NCBI GenBank assembly: GCA_963790325.1 | Contig: CAWBNY010000001.1 | Location: 62,001-126,000, forward strand | Length of the DNA stretch: 64,000 nucleotides | Direction of reading: 5' to 3' | Source: JAXDMK01 sp963790325 | Lineage (GTDB): Bacteria; Actinomycetota; Acidimicrobiia; Acidimicrobiales; AC-14 | Translations under genes and position numbers: made by a program | Part shown: positions 1 to 9,024 of the stretch, piece by piece | How positions within the stretch are numbered: the first letter of the stretch is position 1 | How the letters are laid out: each line of letters opens with the position of its first letter | The notes under the pieces: generated by a model | The model's database searches: none | The model's input: only the letters and a program-made list of their open reading frames with translations | What the model was told of the DNA's origin: nothing

Positions 1-1
1 C

Positions 2-1078
2 ATCGTGGCCAACTTCGTCGCCCGGTCGCTGACCACCGCCCGAGCCGACGACGCCGAGGTGGTCGTCCTCCAGCTGGACAGCCCGGGGGCGCTGATCGGC
101 CGCCAGGAGCTCGACGAGCTGGTCTTCCGGATCGCCCACTCGCCCGTGCCGGTGACGGTGTGGATCGGGCCCACGGGCGCCCGGGCGTCGGGGGGCGCGG
201 CCCGTCTGGTCGACGTGGCCGCCTACTCGGCCATGGCCCCCCGGACCCGCCTCGCCGGCCTGGGTCCGGAGGCGGCCCGGGAACGGGGGCGGGTCGACGC
301 CGGGGTGCCGACGATCGGCGAGTTCCTGGCCGAGCTCGACGACAAGGTGGTCGGCGGCCGGGAGCTGGACACGGCCGAGGTGGTAACCGGGTCCGACGGC
401 GAGACGCAGACCCGGGCCGCGGGTGAGGTCCGCTTCGGCAAGCTGCCGCTGACGGAGCGGCTGCTGCACGCCACCGCCAGCCCGTCGGTGGCCTACCTGC
501 TGCTGATGGTGGGCCTGTCGCTGATCGTGTTCGAGTTCTTCAGCGTCGGGATCGGCGTGGCCGGGGTGACGGGGGCGGTGCTGCTGGCCCTGTCCGCCTA
601 CGGCCTGGCCGCGCTGCCGACCCGGCCCGTGTCGCTGGCGCTCGTCGCCCTCGCGATGTTCGGCTTCGCGGTCGACGTCCAGGCGGGCGCGCCCCGGGCC
701 TGGACGGCCATCGGCACGGCCAGCCTCCTGGCCGGGTCGTGGCGGCTGTTCGGGGACGGGATCGGGATCCCCTGGCTCACGATGCTCGTCCTGGTGGTGG
801 GCGTGGTCCTCCTGATGGTGTCGGGACTGCCGTCGATGGTGCGGGCCCGATTCTCGACGCCGACCATCGGTCGGGAGTCGATGATCGGGGCGATGGGCGA
901 GGCCCGCACCGCCGTCGACCCCGAGGGGACGGTGTCGCTGCGGGGCGGCCTGTGGCGGGCCCGCACCAACCGGGCTACGCCGATCGGGGAGGGCGATGCG
1001 GTGCGGGTGGTGGCCATCGACGGGTTGCTGCTGGAGGTGGAGCCGGAGGAGGGCGGGGCCAAAGACGCCGGCCACTAG
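2..1078 (+). CDS. NfeD-like membrane serine protease (5' partial)
   Basis: The reading frame is already open at the window edge, so the N-terminus (probably a signal peptide and the first strands of the protease domain) is missing. The visible part has a ClpP-like fold segment (LQLDSPG, then PTGARASGGAA), about four membrane helices in the middle and a C-terminal NfeD OB-type domain (GRESMIGAMGEARTAV to VVAIDGLLLEVE). This order is typical of long NfeD/STOPP proteins, which cleave or organise membrane proteins together with stomatin-like partners. No stomatin is visible here. The usual ASAG serine motif reads ASGGA, so the nucleophile position is uncertain and activity cannot be assumed. Confidence 0.75.
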   Translation: MVANFVARSLTTARADDAEVVVLQLDSPGALIGRQELDELVFRIAHSPVPVTVWIGPTGARASGGAARLVDVAAYSAMAPRTRLAGLGPEAARERGRVDAGVPTIGEFLAELDDKVVGGRELDTAEVVTGSDGETQTRAAGEVRFGKLPLTERLLHATASPSVAYLLLMVGLSLIVFEFFSVGIGVAGVTGAVLLALSAYGLAALPTRPVSLALVALAMFGFAVDVQAGAPRAWTAIGTASLLAGSWRLFGDGIGIPWLTMLVLVVGVVLLMVSGLPSMVRARFSTPTIGRESMIGAMGEARTAVDPEGTVSLRGGLWRARTNRATPIGEGDAVRVVAIDGLLLEVEPEEGGAKDAGH

Positions 1079-1086
1079 ATATCCAC

Positions 1087-1107
1087 AGGCCCCGACCTGG
1101 GCTTTTT
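1087..1107 (+). terminator. Probable intrinsic terminator after the NfeD-like gene
   Basis: AGGCCC and GGGCTT form a short stem around a 6-nt loop and are followed by a T run, directly downstream of the stop codon at 1076-1078. Confidence 0.45.
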
Positions 1108-1119
1108 GCGATTTGCCCC

Positions 1120-1149
1120 TTGTGGACCGTCGGAAGGCGGCGGTACGGT
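1120..1149 (+). promoter_or_regulatory. Possible whiB promoter
   Basis: TTGTGG (1120-1125) and TACGGT (1144-1149) are 18 nt apart and lie 28 nt before the GTG start of the WhiB gene. This is a weak consensus match, supported mainly by position. Confidence 0.3.
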
Positions 1150-1177
1150 AGCAGGCTGAGGGGAGAAGGGGAGGCGG

Positions 1178-1447
1178 GTGAAGCCGCAACGGGTTGGCGA
1201 GCTGTGGCAGCAACGAGCGGCCTGCAAAGGCCCTCAGTCGGCGGTGTTCTTTCCGCCGTCGCACGTGGAACGCAAAGAGGAGCGTGAGGCCCGCGAAGAG
1301 CGGGCCAAGTCGATCTGCGCCATATGCCCGGTGCGGGCCGCGTGCCTCGACTACGCGATGTCGATCCACGAGCCCCACGGCATCTGGGGCGGCCTCAACG
1401 AGGTCGAACGCAAGCAACTCTTGACGAGCACCTCCCGCGCCGGCTGA
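1178..1447 (+). CDS. WhiB-family Fe-S transcriptional regulator
   Basis: An 89-residue WhiB-like protein. Four cysteines are arranged as in the family (C in AACKG, then CAIC, then C in RAACLDY), where they bind a [4Fe-4S] cluster. The GIWGGL turn and basic tail (ERKQ) that contact sigma factor and DNA follow. The GTG start at 1178 is preceded by the purine-rich stretch GGGAGAAGGGGAGG. The family is largely restricted to Actinomycetota and their phages and acts with the principal sigma factor. The paralogue class (WhiB1, WhiB2 and so on) cannot be assigned from this sequence alone. It is transcribed alone, convergent with selB. Confidence 0.93.
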   Translation: MKPQRVGELWQQRAACKGPQSAVFFPPSHVERKEEREAREERAKSICAICPVRAACLDYAMSIHEPHGIWGGLNEVERKQLLTSTSRAG

Positions 1448-1531
1448 TCCTCGGGGGGGCACGCCCCCTCGGCGATGGTGCCAGGTGCGCCTTCGGCCGC
1501 GAGTCGACCCACCGACCGTCCGGGCGTGGGA

Positions 1532-3254
1532 CTACTGGGGTTTCGGCAACCTCGGACCGCCGATGCGGACGTCCCCCCGCCGGCGGGTGACGCCGGTGGC
1601 GTCGAGGTGGGCGAGGAGGGGGAGGGCGTGGCGGCGGGTCGTACCGAGGACGTCTCGCACCTGGGCCACGGTGAGGCCGTCGGGTCGGTGCACGAGCGCG
1701 GCGGCCAGTCGACGGGCGGCCTCGGCCAGCGCCGCGGGGGCGAAGTAGGCCCCGTCCCGCTCGACCACCAGCCCCCGGCGGACGAGCTCCGACAGCTCGG
1801 CCCGGTCGACGCCGACCGGCTCCGGCGGTGAGAAGGGGGCCGCCTCCAGGGCGGCGACGTACGGGTGCCCGGCCAGCGGGTCGGCGGCGGCGCCCGCTCG
1901 GGCCCGGCCGCCGTCCACCACCAACCCCTCCAGGCGGGCCAGCACCGCCCGCCGGCGCTCGTCGAGGGCGGCCACGTCGAGGCCGAGGGGTCCTGCCCTC
2001 TCCACCGCCGCCCGGAGCTCCCCTTCCGCCGCGACCAGGGCGTCGGGCGCCACCACCCACCGGCCCACCGTCGGGTCCCGCCGCTCGCCTGTCAGCCGTT
2101 CGAGCTCGTCGGCCAGGATCCAGCCCCGCTCGGCCACCACCCGGTCCACCGACCGGGTCGGCCGGGCCCGGCGGGCGGCCAGGATCGGCGCCACGTCGAG
2201 GACCTCGCCGCCCCCGACGGTCTCGTCCCGACCGCTCTCCCGCAGGACGAACCGGTCGCCCGGCAGCAGGGGCACCGCCACCGGCAGCCGCAGCCGGACC
2301 AGTCCCCCCTCCCCGGGACCGATGCCGTCCGCCCCGAGCACCCGCAGCGCCACCGGGTGCTCGCCCGAGCCCAGGTACAGCGCGTACGCCCCCTTCCGGC
2401 CGACGTCATGGGACAAAGCGCGCCAGCGTGTGCAGGGACGCGTCGACCGTGCGGGTCGGCCGCCACTGCCCCGGCCGCACGAGCGCACCGCCCCGGGCCA
2501 AATCGTCTCGGGCTGCGCCGGACAGGTTCACCGCCACCCGGTTCCCCGGCTCCACCCGGGACCGGGGCTGTTGCAGGCTCTGCAACCCCCGCACCCGAAC
2601 CCTCTGCCCGCCGGGCGACGTCACCAGCTCGTCGTCGACGGCCAGCGAACCCCCCGCCAGGGTGCCCGTCACCACGGTCCCCGAGCCCCTGGCCGCGAAC
2701 ACCCGGTCGACCCAGAGCCGGGGCCGGCCCCGGTCGGCGGCGGCGGGGGTGACCGCGATCAGCCGGTCGAGCGCCTCCCGCAACGCACCCACCCCCTCCC
2801 CTGCGGGCACGTCCACCTCGACCACCTCAGCCGCCTCCAGGAAGCTACCGGCGACCATGTCGGCCAGCTCCATCCGGGCCAGCTCCCGGGTCTCCCCGTC
2901 GACCAGGCCGACCTTGGTCAGCGCCACCACCCCGTGGCGGACGCCGAGCAGCTCGAGGATGCGCAGGTGCTCCTCGGACTGGGGCTTCCACCCCTCGGTC
3001 GCCGCCACCACGAACAGGCAGGCCTCGACCGCACCCACCCCGGCCAGCATGTTCTTGAGGAACCGGACGTGGCCGGGCACGTCGACGAAGGCCACGTCCC
3101 GCCCCGAGGCGAGTGTGGTCCAGGCGAAGCCGAGGTCGATGGTGAGGCCACGGGCCTTCTCCTCGGCGAAGCGGTCGGGGTCCATCCCGGTGAGGCCCAG
3201 GACGAGGGTGGACTTGCCGTGGTCGACGTGGCCCGCGGTGGCGATGACGGGCAT
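1532..3254 (-). CDS. selB: Selenocysteine-specific elongation factor SelB, interrupted by a +1 frameshift
   Basis: SelB is the special EF-Tu-like GTPase that delivers Sec-tRNA to UGA codons. The 5' part (start 3254, ATG) has the G1 motif GHVDHGKST at residues 8-16, DVPGH and the domain II segments. It ends at a TGA at 2406-2408. The 3' part continues one frame over, from about 2420 to 1532, with the actinobacterial SelB block RKGAYALYLGSGEHP, LRESGRDETVGGGEVLD and C-terminal winged helices. The two halves join smoothly (TLA then ALSHDVGRKGAY) if one base of the GCGCGC run at about 2418-2424 is skipped. It is therefore either a one-base insertion or a sequencing error. It follows selA by 37 nt and probably forms a selA-selB operon. 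Confidence 0.85.
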
Positions 3255-3291
3255 CTACGGCCGGGCCGGGCCGGGCCGCAGCCGGTGACGG

Positions 3292-4581
3292 TCACGGCCC
3301 ATGGGTTGGGCCCACCACCAGTTCGGCCAGGGCCTTGGCCAGGACCGGGTCGTCGGCCGGGTCGACGGTGCGCAGGTCGAGGACCGTCGTACCGCCGCGC
3401 ACCCGGGCCACGATGGGGGGGTCGTAGGCCCGCAGGGCGGCGGAGTGGTCGCCGCCGACCACGATCCCGGCCGACGGGATGTCGTGGCCCGGCACCGACC
3501 CCCCGCCCGCCACCGCCACCGTGTCCACCGGCCGGCCCACACCCAACCCCGTCGCCCGCCGGCGGAGATCGTCGACCGGCACCGCCGCCATCCGCCAGAA
3601 GGGGATGGCGGCGCCGTCCCGGCGGAGGTAGGCCATCGCCGTCTCCTGAAGAGCGGCCAGCACCAGCCCCCCCGGCCGCAGGGCCCGGCTCAGGGGGTGG
3701 CGGGCGCACGCCGCCACCAGGTCGGCTCGCCCCGCGATCACCCCCGCCTGAGGTCCGCCGAGCAGCTTGTCTCCGGAGAACGTGACCAGGGCGGCGCCGG
3801 CGGCCAGCGTCTGACGGGCGGCCGGCTCACCGGCGGCCGCGAGCCACCCCGGCGGACCGTCGGCCAACCACGGCGTGGCCGCGTCCAGCAGGCCCGACCC
3901 GATGTCGGCGACGACCGGGAGCCCCAACCCGGCCAGCTCCCCCACCTCGACCGACTCGGTGAAGCCCAGGATCCGGTAGTTCGATTGGTGGACCTTGAGG
4001 ACCAGCCCGACCGAACCGTCGGACAGGGCGCCGGCGTAGTCGGCCAGCCGGGTGCGGTTGGTCGTCCCCACCTCCACCAGCCGGGCCCCCGACTGGATCA
4101 TCACCTCCGGCACCCGGAAACCGCCGCCGATCTCGACCAACTCGCCCCGGGACACAACCACCCCCCGGTCCCGGGCCAGGGCGGCCAGGACCAGCAGCAG
4201 GGCGGCCGCCCCGTTGTTGACCACGTGCGCCGCCTCCGCCCCGCACAGCCGGGCCAGCAGCGACGCCGCGTGATCGGAACGGGACGCCCGCTTCCCCCCG
4301 ACCAGGTCGATCTCCAGGTTCGCGTACCGCATCGGACCGGCGGACGGCGCCCGCCCCAGGTTCGTGTGCAGCAGCACCCCGGTGGCGTTGATCACCGGCT
4401 GAAGCAGCGCCGCCGCCACCGCCTCGGCCAGCCCCCGGGCCGACGACGGGTCACCGGCGGCGATGGCGGCCCGGGCCGCGTCCACCAGGAGCGGGTGGGG
4501 CAGGTCGACGTCGGCCAGGCTGCGGGCGAGGGTGTCGACCGACGGCGGGTGGGGCGAGGGTGGGCGGGAAGTGGTCGCCAC
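3292..4581 (-). CDS. selA: L-seryl-tRNA(Sec) selenium transferase
   Basis: SelA is a PLP enzyme that converts seryl-tRNA(Sec) to selenocysteyl-tRNA(Sec) using selenophosphate. The 429-residue product is close to family length. It shows the N-terminal tRNA-recognition segment, INATGVLLHTNLGRAP, NNGAAALLL, the ADIGSGLL loop and the PLP lysine in SGDKLLGGPQAG. The start at 4581 is divergent from the penicillin-binding protein gene at 4623. With selB downstream and a tRNA-Sec gene in the same window, the organism has most of a selenocysteine system; selD was not found here. No frameshift is visible in this gene. Confidence 0.95.
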   Translation of the reverse strand: MATTSRPPSPHPPSVDTLARSLADVDLPHPLLVDAARAAIAAGDPSSARGLAEAVAAALLQPVINATGVLLHTNLGRAPSAGPMRYANLEIDLVGGKRASRSDHAASLLARLCGAEAAHVVNNGAAALLLVLAALARDRGVVVSRGELVEIGGGFRVPEVMIQSGARLVEVGTTNRTRLADYAGALSDGSVGLVLKVHQSNYRILGFTESVEVGELAGLGLPVVADIGSGLLDAATPWLADGPPGWLAAAGEPAARQTLAAGAALVTFSGDKLLGGPQAGVIAGRADLVAACARHPLSRALRPGGLVLAALQETAMAYLRRDGAAIPFWRMAAVPVDDLRRRATGLGVGRPVDTVAVAGGGSVPGHDIPSAGIVVGGDHSAALRAYDPPIVARVRGGTTVLDLRTVDPADDPVLAKALAELVVGPTHGP

Positions 4582-4584
4582 GAC

Positions 4585-4613
4585 CTGACCTTAGGACCGT
4601 CCGGCCGTAAGAT
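4585..4613 (+). promoter_or_regulatory. Promoter of the penicillin-binding protein gene
   Basis: CTGACC (4585-4590) and TAAGAT (4608-4613) are separated by 17 nt. The ATG at 4623 is only 9 nt past the -10 box, so the transcript would be leaderless or nearly so. Confidence 0.5.
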
Positions 4614-4622
4614 TCCGATCCG

Positions 4623-6887
4623 ATGCCGGGCAGTCCGTTCCCCATGCCTTCCGGCATGCAGATCCTCAAGTCGGTCGGCTTCTTCCTCATCGCCACCGTG
4701 GTGGTGCCCGTGATCACGGTCGGCACCGCCCTCACCGCCATCCTCTACCTGCCGTTCCCGGCACCCGAGCTGCCCGAGCCCAAGCCCAACGTCGAGTCGC
4801 GGGTCACCCACGTCTACGACGCCAAGGGGGCCGAGATCGGCGTCTTCCGCCGGTTCGACACCAGCATCCCGGTGGAGCAGAACGACATCCCCGAGATCCT
4901 CAAAGAGGCGGTGGTGGCGGCCGAGGACAAGCGCTTCTACTCCCACAACGGCTTCGACATCATGAGCGCCATCCGGGCCGCGTGGGCCGACCTCCGGGGC
5001 AAGACCGTGGTGCAGGGCGGGTCCACCATCACCCAGCAGTACGTGAAGAAGGTCTACACGGGCGACGAGCGGACGCTCTCCCGCAAGATCCGGGAGGGCG
5101 TGCTCGCGGGCCAGCTCGACCGCAAGGTCACCAAGGACGAGATCCTTTACCGCTACCTCAACACCATCTACTTCGGCGGCGGCGCCTACGGCGTCGGGGC
5201 GGCGGCGGAGTCGTACTTCAACAAGCCGGTGAACGACCTCACCCTGTCGGAGTCCGCCCTCCTCGCCGGGCTCATCTCCGCCCCGTCGGACTTCGACCCC
5301 CGGTCCAACCCGGAGCGGGCCGAGTCCAACCGCAAGGGCGTCCTCGACGAGATGCTCGAGCAGAAGCGCATCACCCGGGCCCAGTACGCGGAGGCCAACG
5401 CCCAGGCCCTGTTCCTCGTCGGCTCCGAGGGGGCGGGAGATCCCCCGTCGAACGCCACCCTCGTCCAGCCCCTCGAGCTCCAGTCGTCGACCCAGCCCTA
5501 CTTCGTGGACTACGTCCGCCGCTACCTGGTGGCCAAGTACGGCGACGACCTCATCTACCGGGGCGGCCTGCGGGTGGAGACCACCCTCGACCCCCGGCTC
5601 CAGCAGCTGGCCGAGTCCAGCGTCGCCGACGCCCTCGACGGAACCGACTCGCCCCTGGAGATGGCCATGGTGGCGGTGGAACCGGCCACCGGCTTCGTGA
5701 AGGCCCTCGTCGGCGGGCGGGACTTCAACGCCTCCCAGGTCAACCTCGCTCTCGGCGCCTGCCCCGAGGGCTACGAGCCCCCCACCGACGGGCCGGTGTG
5801 CCTGGCCGGTGGGGGCACCGGCCGCCAGCCGGGGTCGGCGTTCAAACCGTTCACCCTGGCCAAGGCGTTCGAGGAGGGGATCGGCCCGGGACGCGTCTAC
5901 TCCGGGCCGAGCAAGTACACGGTCCCCGACTGCGTCGGCACCGACTGCACGGTGGGCAACGTCGAGAGCGGGAGCTACGGGAGCATCACCCTGCGGGACG
6001 CCACCGTCCACTCCGTCAACACGGTGTACGCCCAGCTCATCGGTGACGTCGGGGTCGTCGAGACGGCCGAGATGGCGCACCGCCTGGGCATCACCATGGT
6101 GCCGGCCGACGGCATCCAGGCCAACGGCGACTCTTACGGGATCAGCCTCACCCTGGGCGCGGCCGAGGTGTCACCCCTCGACATGGCCTCCGCCTATGCC
6201 GTCTTCGCCAACCGCGGCAACCAGTTCGTCGCCACCCCGATCCTGAAGGTCACCGACGCCAAGGGGCAGGTGATCGAGGACAACACCACTCGGACACCTA
6301 AGCGGGTGCTGTCCGAGGTCGTCGCCGACAACGTCACCGACGTGCTCAAGGGAGTGGTCACCGGCGGGACGGGCACGGGCGCCGCCATCGGCCGCCCCGA
6401 CGGCACCGCCGGCAAGACGGGCAGCGCCGACGAGAACCGGGACGCCTGGTTCGTGGGCTTCACGCCCACCCTGTCCACGTCGGTGTGGATGGGCTACAGC
6501 GACACCAACAACCGGTCGCTCCACAACATCAAGGGCGTGTCCCGGGTGTACGGAGGCACCATCCCCGCCTCGACCTGGAAGGCGTTCATGTCCGAGGTCC
6601 TGGAGGGCGCCCCCAAGGCCGACTTCCCCAAGCCGACCCCCCTGGCGGGCGACGTCACCGCCGGTCCCCGGAAGACCCCGGTCGACATCACCCCCAAGGG
6701 TGCGAGGGAGATGGTGCTGGTGGCGCCACCGGTGACCCTGTTCCCCAACCCCACCACGACGGTGCCCAGCCCGGGCTTCACCCTCCCGCCGATCTTCGGA
6801 GGGCCGACGACGACCGCGCCCAACCCGGTCCCGACCACGTCGACGACCCTGAACCTGTTCCCGAACGGCGTGTTCCCGAGCCCCTAA
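4623..6887 (+). CDS. Class A penicillin-binding protein (transglycosylase/transpeptidase)
   Basis: A bifunctional peptidoglycan synthase of 754 residues. It has a short cytoplasmic N-terminus and one membrane anchor at about 15-42. The GT51 glycosyltransferase domain carries the catalytic glutamate at residue 101 in AEDKRFYSHNG, plus GGSTITQQ. The transpeptidase domain has the nucleophile in SAFK (Ser405), SVN (from 464) and KTGS (from 598). The tail after about 680 is rich in Pro and Thr and likely spans the wall. It polymerises and cross-links glycan strands outside the membrane. The gene stands alone, and its stop overlaps the stop of the convergent gene. Confidence 0.95.
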   Translation: MPGSPFPMPSGMQILKSVGFFLIATVVVPVITVGTALTAILYLPFPAPELPEPKPNVESRVTHVYDAKGAEIGVFRRFDTSIPVEQNDIPEILKEAVVAAEDKRFYSHNGFDIMSAIRAAWADLRGKTVVQGGSTITQQYVKKVYTGDERTLSRKIREGVLAGQLDRKVTKDEILYRYLNTIYFGGGAYGVGAAAESYFNKPVNDLTLSESALLAGLISAPSDFDPRSNPERAESNRKGVLDEMLEQKRITRAQYAEANAQALFLVGSEGAGDPPSNATLVQPLELQSSTQPYFVDYVRRYLVAKYGDDLIYRGGLRVETTLDPRLQQLAESSVADALDGTDSPLEMAMVAVEPATGFVKALVGGRDFNASQVNLALGACPEGYEPPTDGPVCLAGGGTGRQPGSAFKPFTLAKAFEEGIGPGRVYSGPSKYTVPDCVGTDCTVGNVESGSYGSITLRDATVHSVNTVYAQLIGDVGVVETAEMAHRLGITMVPADGIQANGDSYGISLTLGAAEVSPLDMASAYAVFANRGNQFVATPILKVTDAKGQVIEDNTTRTPKRVLSEVVADNVTDVLKGVVTGGTGTGAAIGRPDGTAGKTGSADENRDAWFVGFTPTLSTSVWMGYSDTNNRSLHNIKGVSRVYGGTIPASTWKAFMSEVLEGAPKADFPKPTPLAGDVTAGPRKTPVDITPKGAREMVLVAPPVTLFPNPTTTVPSPGFTLPPIFGGPTTTAPNPVPTTSTTLNLFPNGVFPSP

Positions 6888-7789
6888 CGGGCGACGGTGG
6901 TGGTCGGCGCAGCGGGGCTGGCGTTGCCGCCGCCGCACTGGAGCACGGCGCCGCACGTCGACCGCACGGGGACGGCCACGAAGATGCGGTCGGTGCCCAC
7001 CCCGCCCGGGTTGTACTCGGCCGACACCATCGCCAGGACCTCGCCCCGCTCGTTGACCAGCGCCCCGCCCCGCCGGCGGTCGTCGACGGAGATGTTGTGC
7101 TGGATCGCCGTCGCCGAGGTGGCCAGGATCTTCCCCGGCGCCAGGCCCGTCCCCTCCGACGCCACGAAGACCCGCTGGTCGACTCGTCCCTCGGGGTCGT
7201 CGGAGGCCCACAGCAGGGGTGGGGCGGCCCGGGGGATGACGAGGAGGGCGATGTCGTCGTCCTCCTGCCAGGTCCACAGGGTCGCCTGGGCCTCCGACCC
7301 CCCGTTGCGGGCCACGATGGGCGGACCTGGAACGAGGGTCGACGCCCGCACCGCGGCGAAGCTGGTGAGGAGGAAGCTCTGTCCCCCGAAGGAGCCCGCC
7401 ACCAGGGCCGACGCCTCCACCGGGCGGCCCGCCTCGTCGAGGGTGTTGACCCGCCACACCGACGGCGCCACCCGGGCCGAGAGGGCCTCGACCGACAGCG
7501 TCTGGGGCTTGGTGGTGGTCGGCCGCTCGGAGGGGACGCTGGTGGGGATGGTCCACTCGGCGACCGGCTCGGGGCCGGCCGGGTCCTGCAGGGTGACCTC
7601 GGCGTTGCCCGACTGGGTGTAGCAGTAGCCGCCGATGAGACCCAGGCCGATCGACGCGACCACGGCGATGACGAAGAACCCGGGGACGCTCGGCGGCCAC
7701 AGGTGGCGCTGGATCAGCCCGTTGCGGCGGCGGGGTTCGACGGGGCGGTTGGGCGGACCCGTCCAGCGGTCGTCGTCCACCAGCGGCAT
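6884..7789 (-). CDS. Membrane-anchored trypsin-like protein, probably a pseudo-protease
   Basis: A 301-residue product if started at the ATG at 7789; the open frame extends upstream but its composition there is not protein-like. One membrane helix (VPGFFVIAVVASIGLGLIGG) is followed by a Thr/Pro linker and a domain shaped like S1C/HtrA proteases. The segment LLTSFAAV replaces the usual LTxxHVV, so the catalytic histidine is missing. DDIALLVI retains the aspartate. RRRGGALVNERGEVLAMVS replaces GNSGGP, so the nucleophilic serine is missing. It is likely an inactive sensor or binding domain outside the membrane. A paired CxxxxxC (TCGAVLQC) near the end may form a disulfide. Confidence 0.7.
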   Translation of the reverse strand: MPLVDDDRWTGPPNRPVEPRRRNGLIQRHLWPPSVPGFFVIAVVASIGLGLIGGYCYTQSGNAEVTLQDPAGPEPVAEWTIPTSVPSERPTTTKPQTLSVEALSARVAPSVWRVNTLDEAGRPVEASALVAGSFGGQSFLLTSFAAVRASTLVPGPPIVARNGGSEAQATLWTWQEDDDIALLVIPRAAPPLLWASDDPEGRVDQRVFVASEGTGLAPGKILATSATAIQHNISVDDRRRGGALVNERGEVLAMVSAEYNPGGVGTDRIFVAVPVRSTCGAVLQCGGGNASPAAPTTTVAR

Positions 7790-7813
7790 CGGTAGGACAG
7801 TACCGGGCGTACC

Positions 7814-8203
7814 ATGGACGACGTGGTCGTGCTGCTTGCCCTCTTCTTCCTCGTCCTGCCCATCCTCGAGCTGGCGATCATCATCCAGGTCGGTCAGGAG
7901 ATCGGGGTGGTGAACACCATCGCCCTGCTGCTGATCGTGAGCATGGTGGGGGCATGGCTGGTCAAGCGGGAGGGCCTCACCGTGTGGCGCCGGTTCCAGC
8001 AGCAGGTGGGGATGGGCGTGGTGCCGGGGCGGGAGATCGCCGACGGCGTGCTGATCATGCTGGCCGGAGCGCTGTTGATCTCGCCCGGCTTCGTCACCGA
8101 CTGCGTCGGGGTCCTTCTCCTGCTCCCGCCGGTGCGGGGCGCCATCCGCTCGGCGGCCTTGTACCGGGCGGGCCGCAAGTTCATCCGGGTCCCACGTGGC
8201 TGA
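7814..8203 (+). CDS. fxsA: FxsA-family membrane protein
   Basis: A 129-residue integral membrane protein with FxsA-family features. An N-terminal hydrophobic segment (LLALFFLVLPILELAIIIQVG) precedes GAWLVKREGLTVWRRFQQQ, a second hairpin (DGVLIMLAGALLISPGFVTD) and the LLPPVRGAIR end. FxsA in E. coli affects exclusion of phage T7, but the general function is unknown. The ATG is divergent from the pseudo-protease gene, and the 3' end overlaps the next gene by 8 nt, so the two are probably co-translated. Confidence 0.85.
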   Translation: MDDVVVLLALFFLVLPILELAIIIQVGQEIGVVNTIALLLIVSMVGAWLVKREGLTVWRRFQQQVGMGVVPGREIADGVLIMLAGALLISPGFVTDCVGVLLLLPPVRGAIRSAALYRAGRKFIRVPRG

Positions 8204-8801
8204 CCTCTCTCCGGGCGTACCCAACGCCCTGCGGCCCCTCATCCGCCGCATCGTCTCGCCCACCGGAACCAACACCTACCTGGTCGGCATCGACGAGATC
8301 GCGGTGATCGACCCCGGTTCCGACGACCCCGGCCACGTCGACGCCATCATCGGCTGTGGCGGCGACCGCATCCGTTGGGTGCTGGCCACGTCGACCGCCC
8401 GGGGCCACGCCGACGGGGCGGCCGCGGTGGCCGCCCGCACGGGGGCAGTGGTGCTCGGCTACGCGGCCGGCGACGGGTTCGCGCCCGACGAGGCCATCGG
8501 CGACGGGTACTCGCTGGAGGCCACCGAGTTCCGCATCCTGGCGTTGCACACGCCGGGGATGGCGTTCGACCACCTCTGCTACCTGCTGGAGGACGACCGC
8601 ATCCTCGTCTCGGGCGACCTCGTCCGGGGCGACGAGTGCGGCGACCTGCCCGCGCCGGCCGACCTCGACGCCGCCGCCTGGCTGGCATCGATCGAGCGCC
8701 TGTCGAAGCTACGGCCGCCGCTGCGGGGCATCGCCCCCGGCCACGGCCACTTCGTCGACGACGCCAAGGCTGCGCTCCTGCAGCAGCTGCGCGCCGCCTA
8801 G
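8196..8801 (+). CDS. Metallo-beta-lactamase-fold protein lacking the HxHxDH motif
   Basis: A 201-residue MBL-fold protein similar in layout to LACTB2/glyoxalase II-type hydrolases. It starts with TNTYLVG and IDPGSDDPGHVDAI. Where the HxHxDH metal motif should be it reads STARGH, so two histidines and the aspartate are gone. The later ligands survive: HTPGMAFDH, SGDLVRGD and GHGHFV. At most one metal site could remain, so hydrolase activity is doubtful. It overlaps fxsA by 8 nt. Confidence 0.75.
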   Translation: MADLSPGVPNALRPLIRRIVSPTGTNTYLVGIDEIAVIDPGSDDPGHVDAIIGCGGDRIRWVLATSTARGHADGAAAVAARTGAVVLGYAAGDGFAPDEAIGDGYSLEATEFRILALHTPGMAFDHLCYLLEDDRILVSGDLVRGDECGDLPAPADLDAAAWLASIERLSKLRPPLRGIAPGHGHFVDDAKAALLQQLRAA

Positions 8802-8836
8802 AGGGCGGTCGGCCGCCGGCCGCCGAAAGCGGCCGG

Positions 8837-8992
8837 TTACGCCCGCTTGCGGAACACCGACCACCCTCCGGGGCCGACGGCGGCGGCCGCGATCAGAAGG
8901 ATGATCCCGAAGATGACCTGGCCCTGGAGGAGCTGGACGATCCCGACGATGGCCAGGATGACGGCGATGATCCACAAAACGGTTGCGCTCAT
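8837..8992 (-). CDS. Small GPGG-motif membrane protein
   Basis: A 51-residue protein starting at the ATG at 8992. It has two hydrophobic helices (TVLWIIAVILAIVGIVQLL and IIFGIILLIAAAAV-like) and the GPGG turn before the basic end WSVFRKRA. Small proteins of this kind recur in actinobacteria and have no known function. It lies 32 nt downstream of mrp on the same strand and may be co-transcribed. Confidence 0.6.
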   Translation of the reverse strand: MSATVLWIIAVILAIVGIVQLLQGQVIFGIILLIAAAAVGPGGWSVFRKRA

Positions 8993-9024
8993 GCCTGAGC
9001 GTACCGGCGGGGAGCAGGTGCGGT

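Noticed and set aside
2406..2408. In-frame selenocysteine codon in selB
   Set aside because: Reading TGA as Sec and staying in frame leads to Arg/Gly/Pro shadow sequence, not to SelB.
2403..2412. RF2-like programmed +1 frameshift at the TGA-C inside selB
   Set aside because: TGA C could resemble the prfB shift site, but shifting there gives RFVP before DVGRKG, whereas skipping a base earlier at GCGCGC gives ALSHDV, which fits SelB better. No upstream Shine-Dalgarno-like stimulator is evident.
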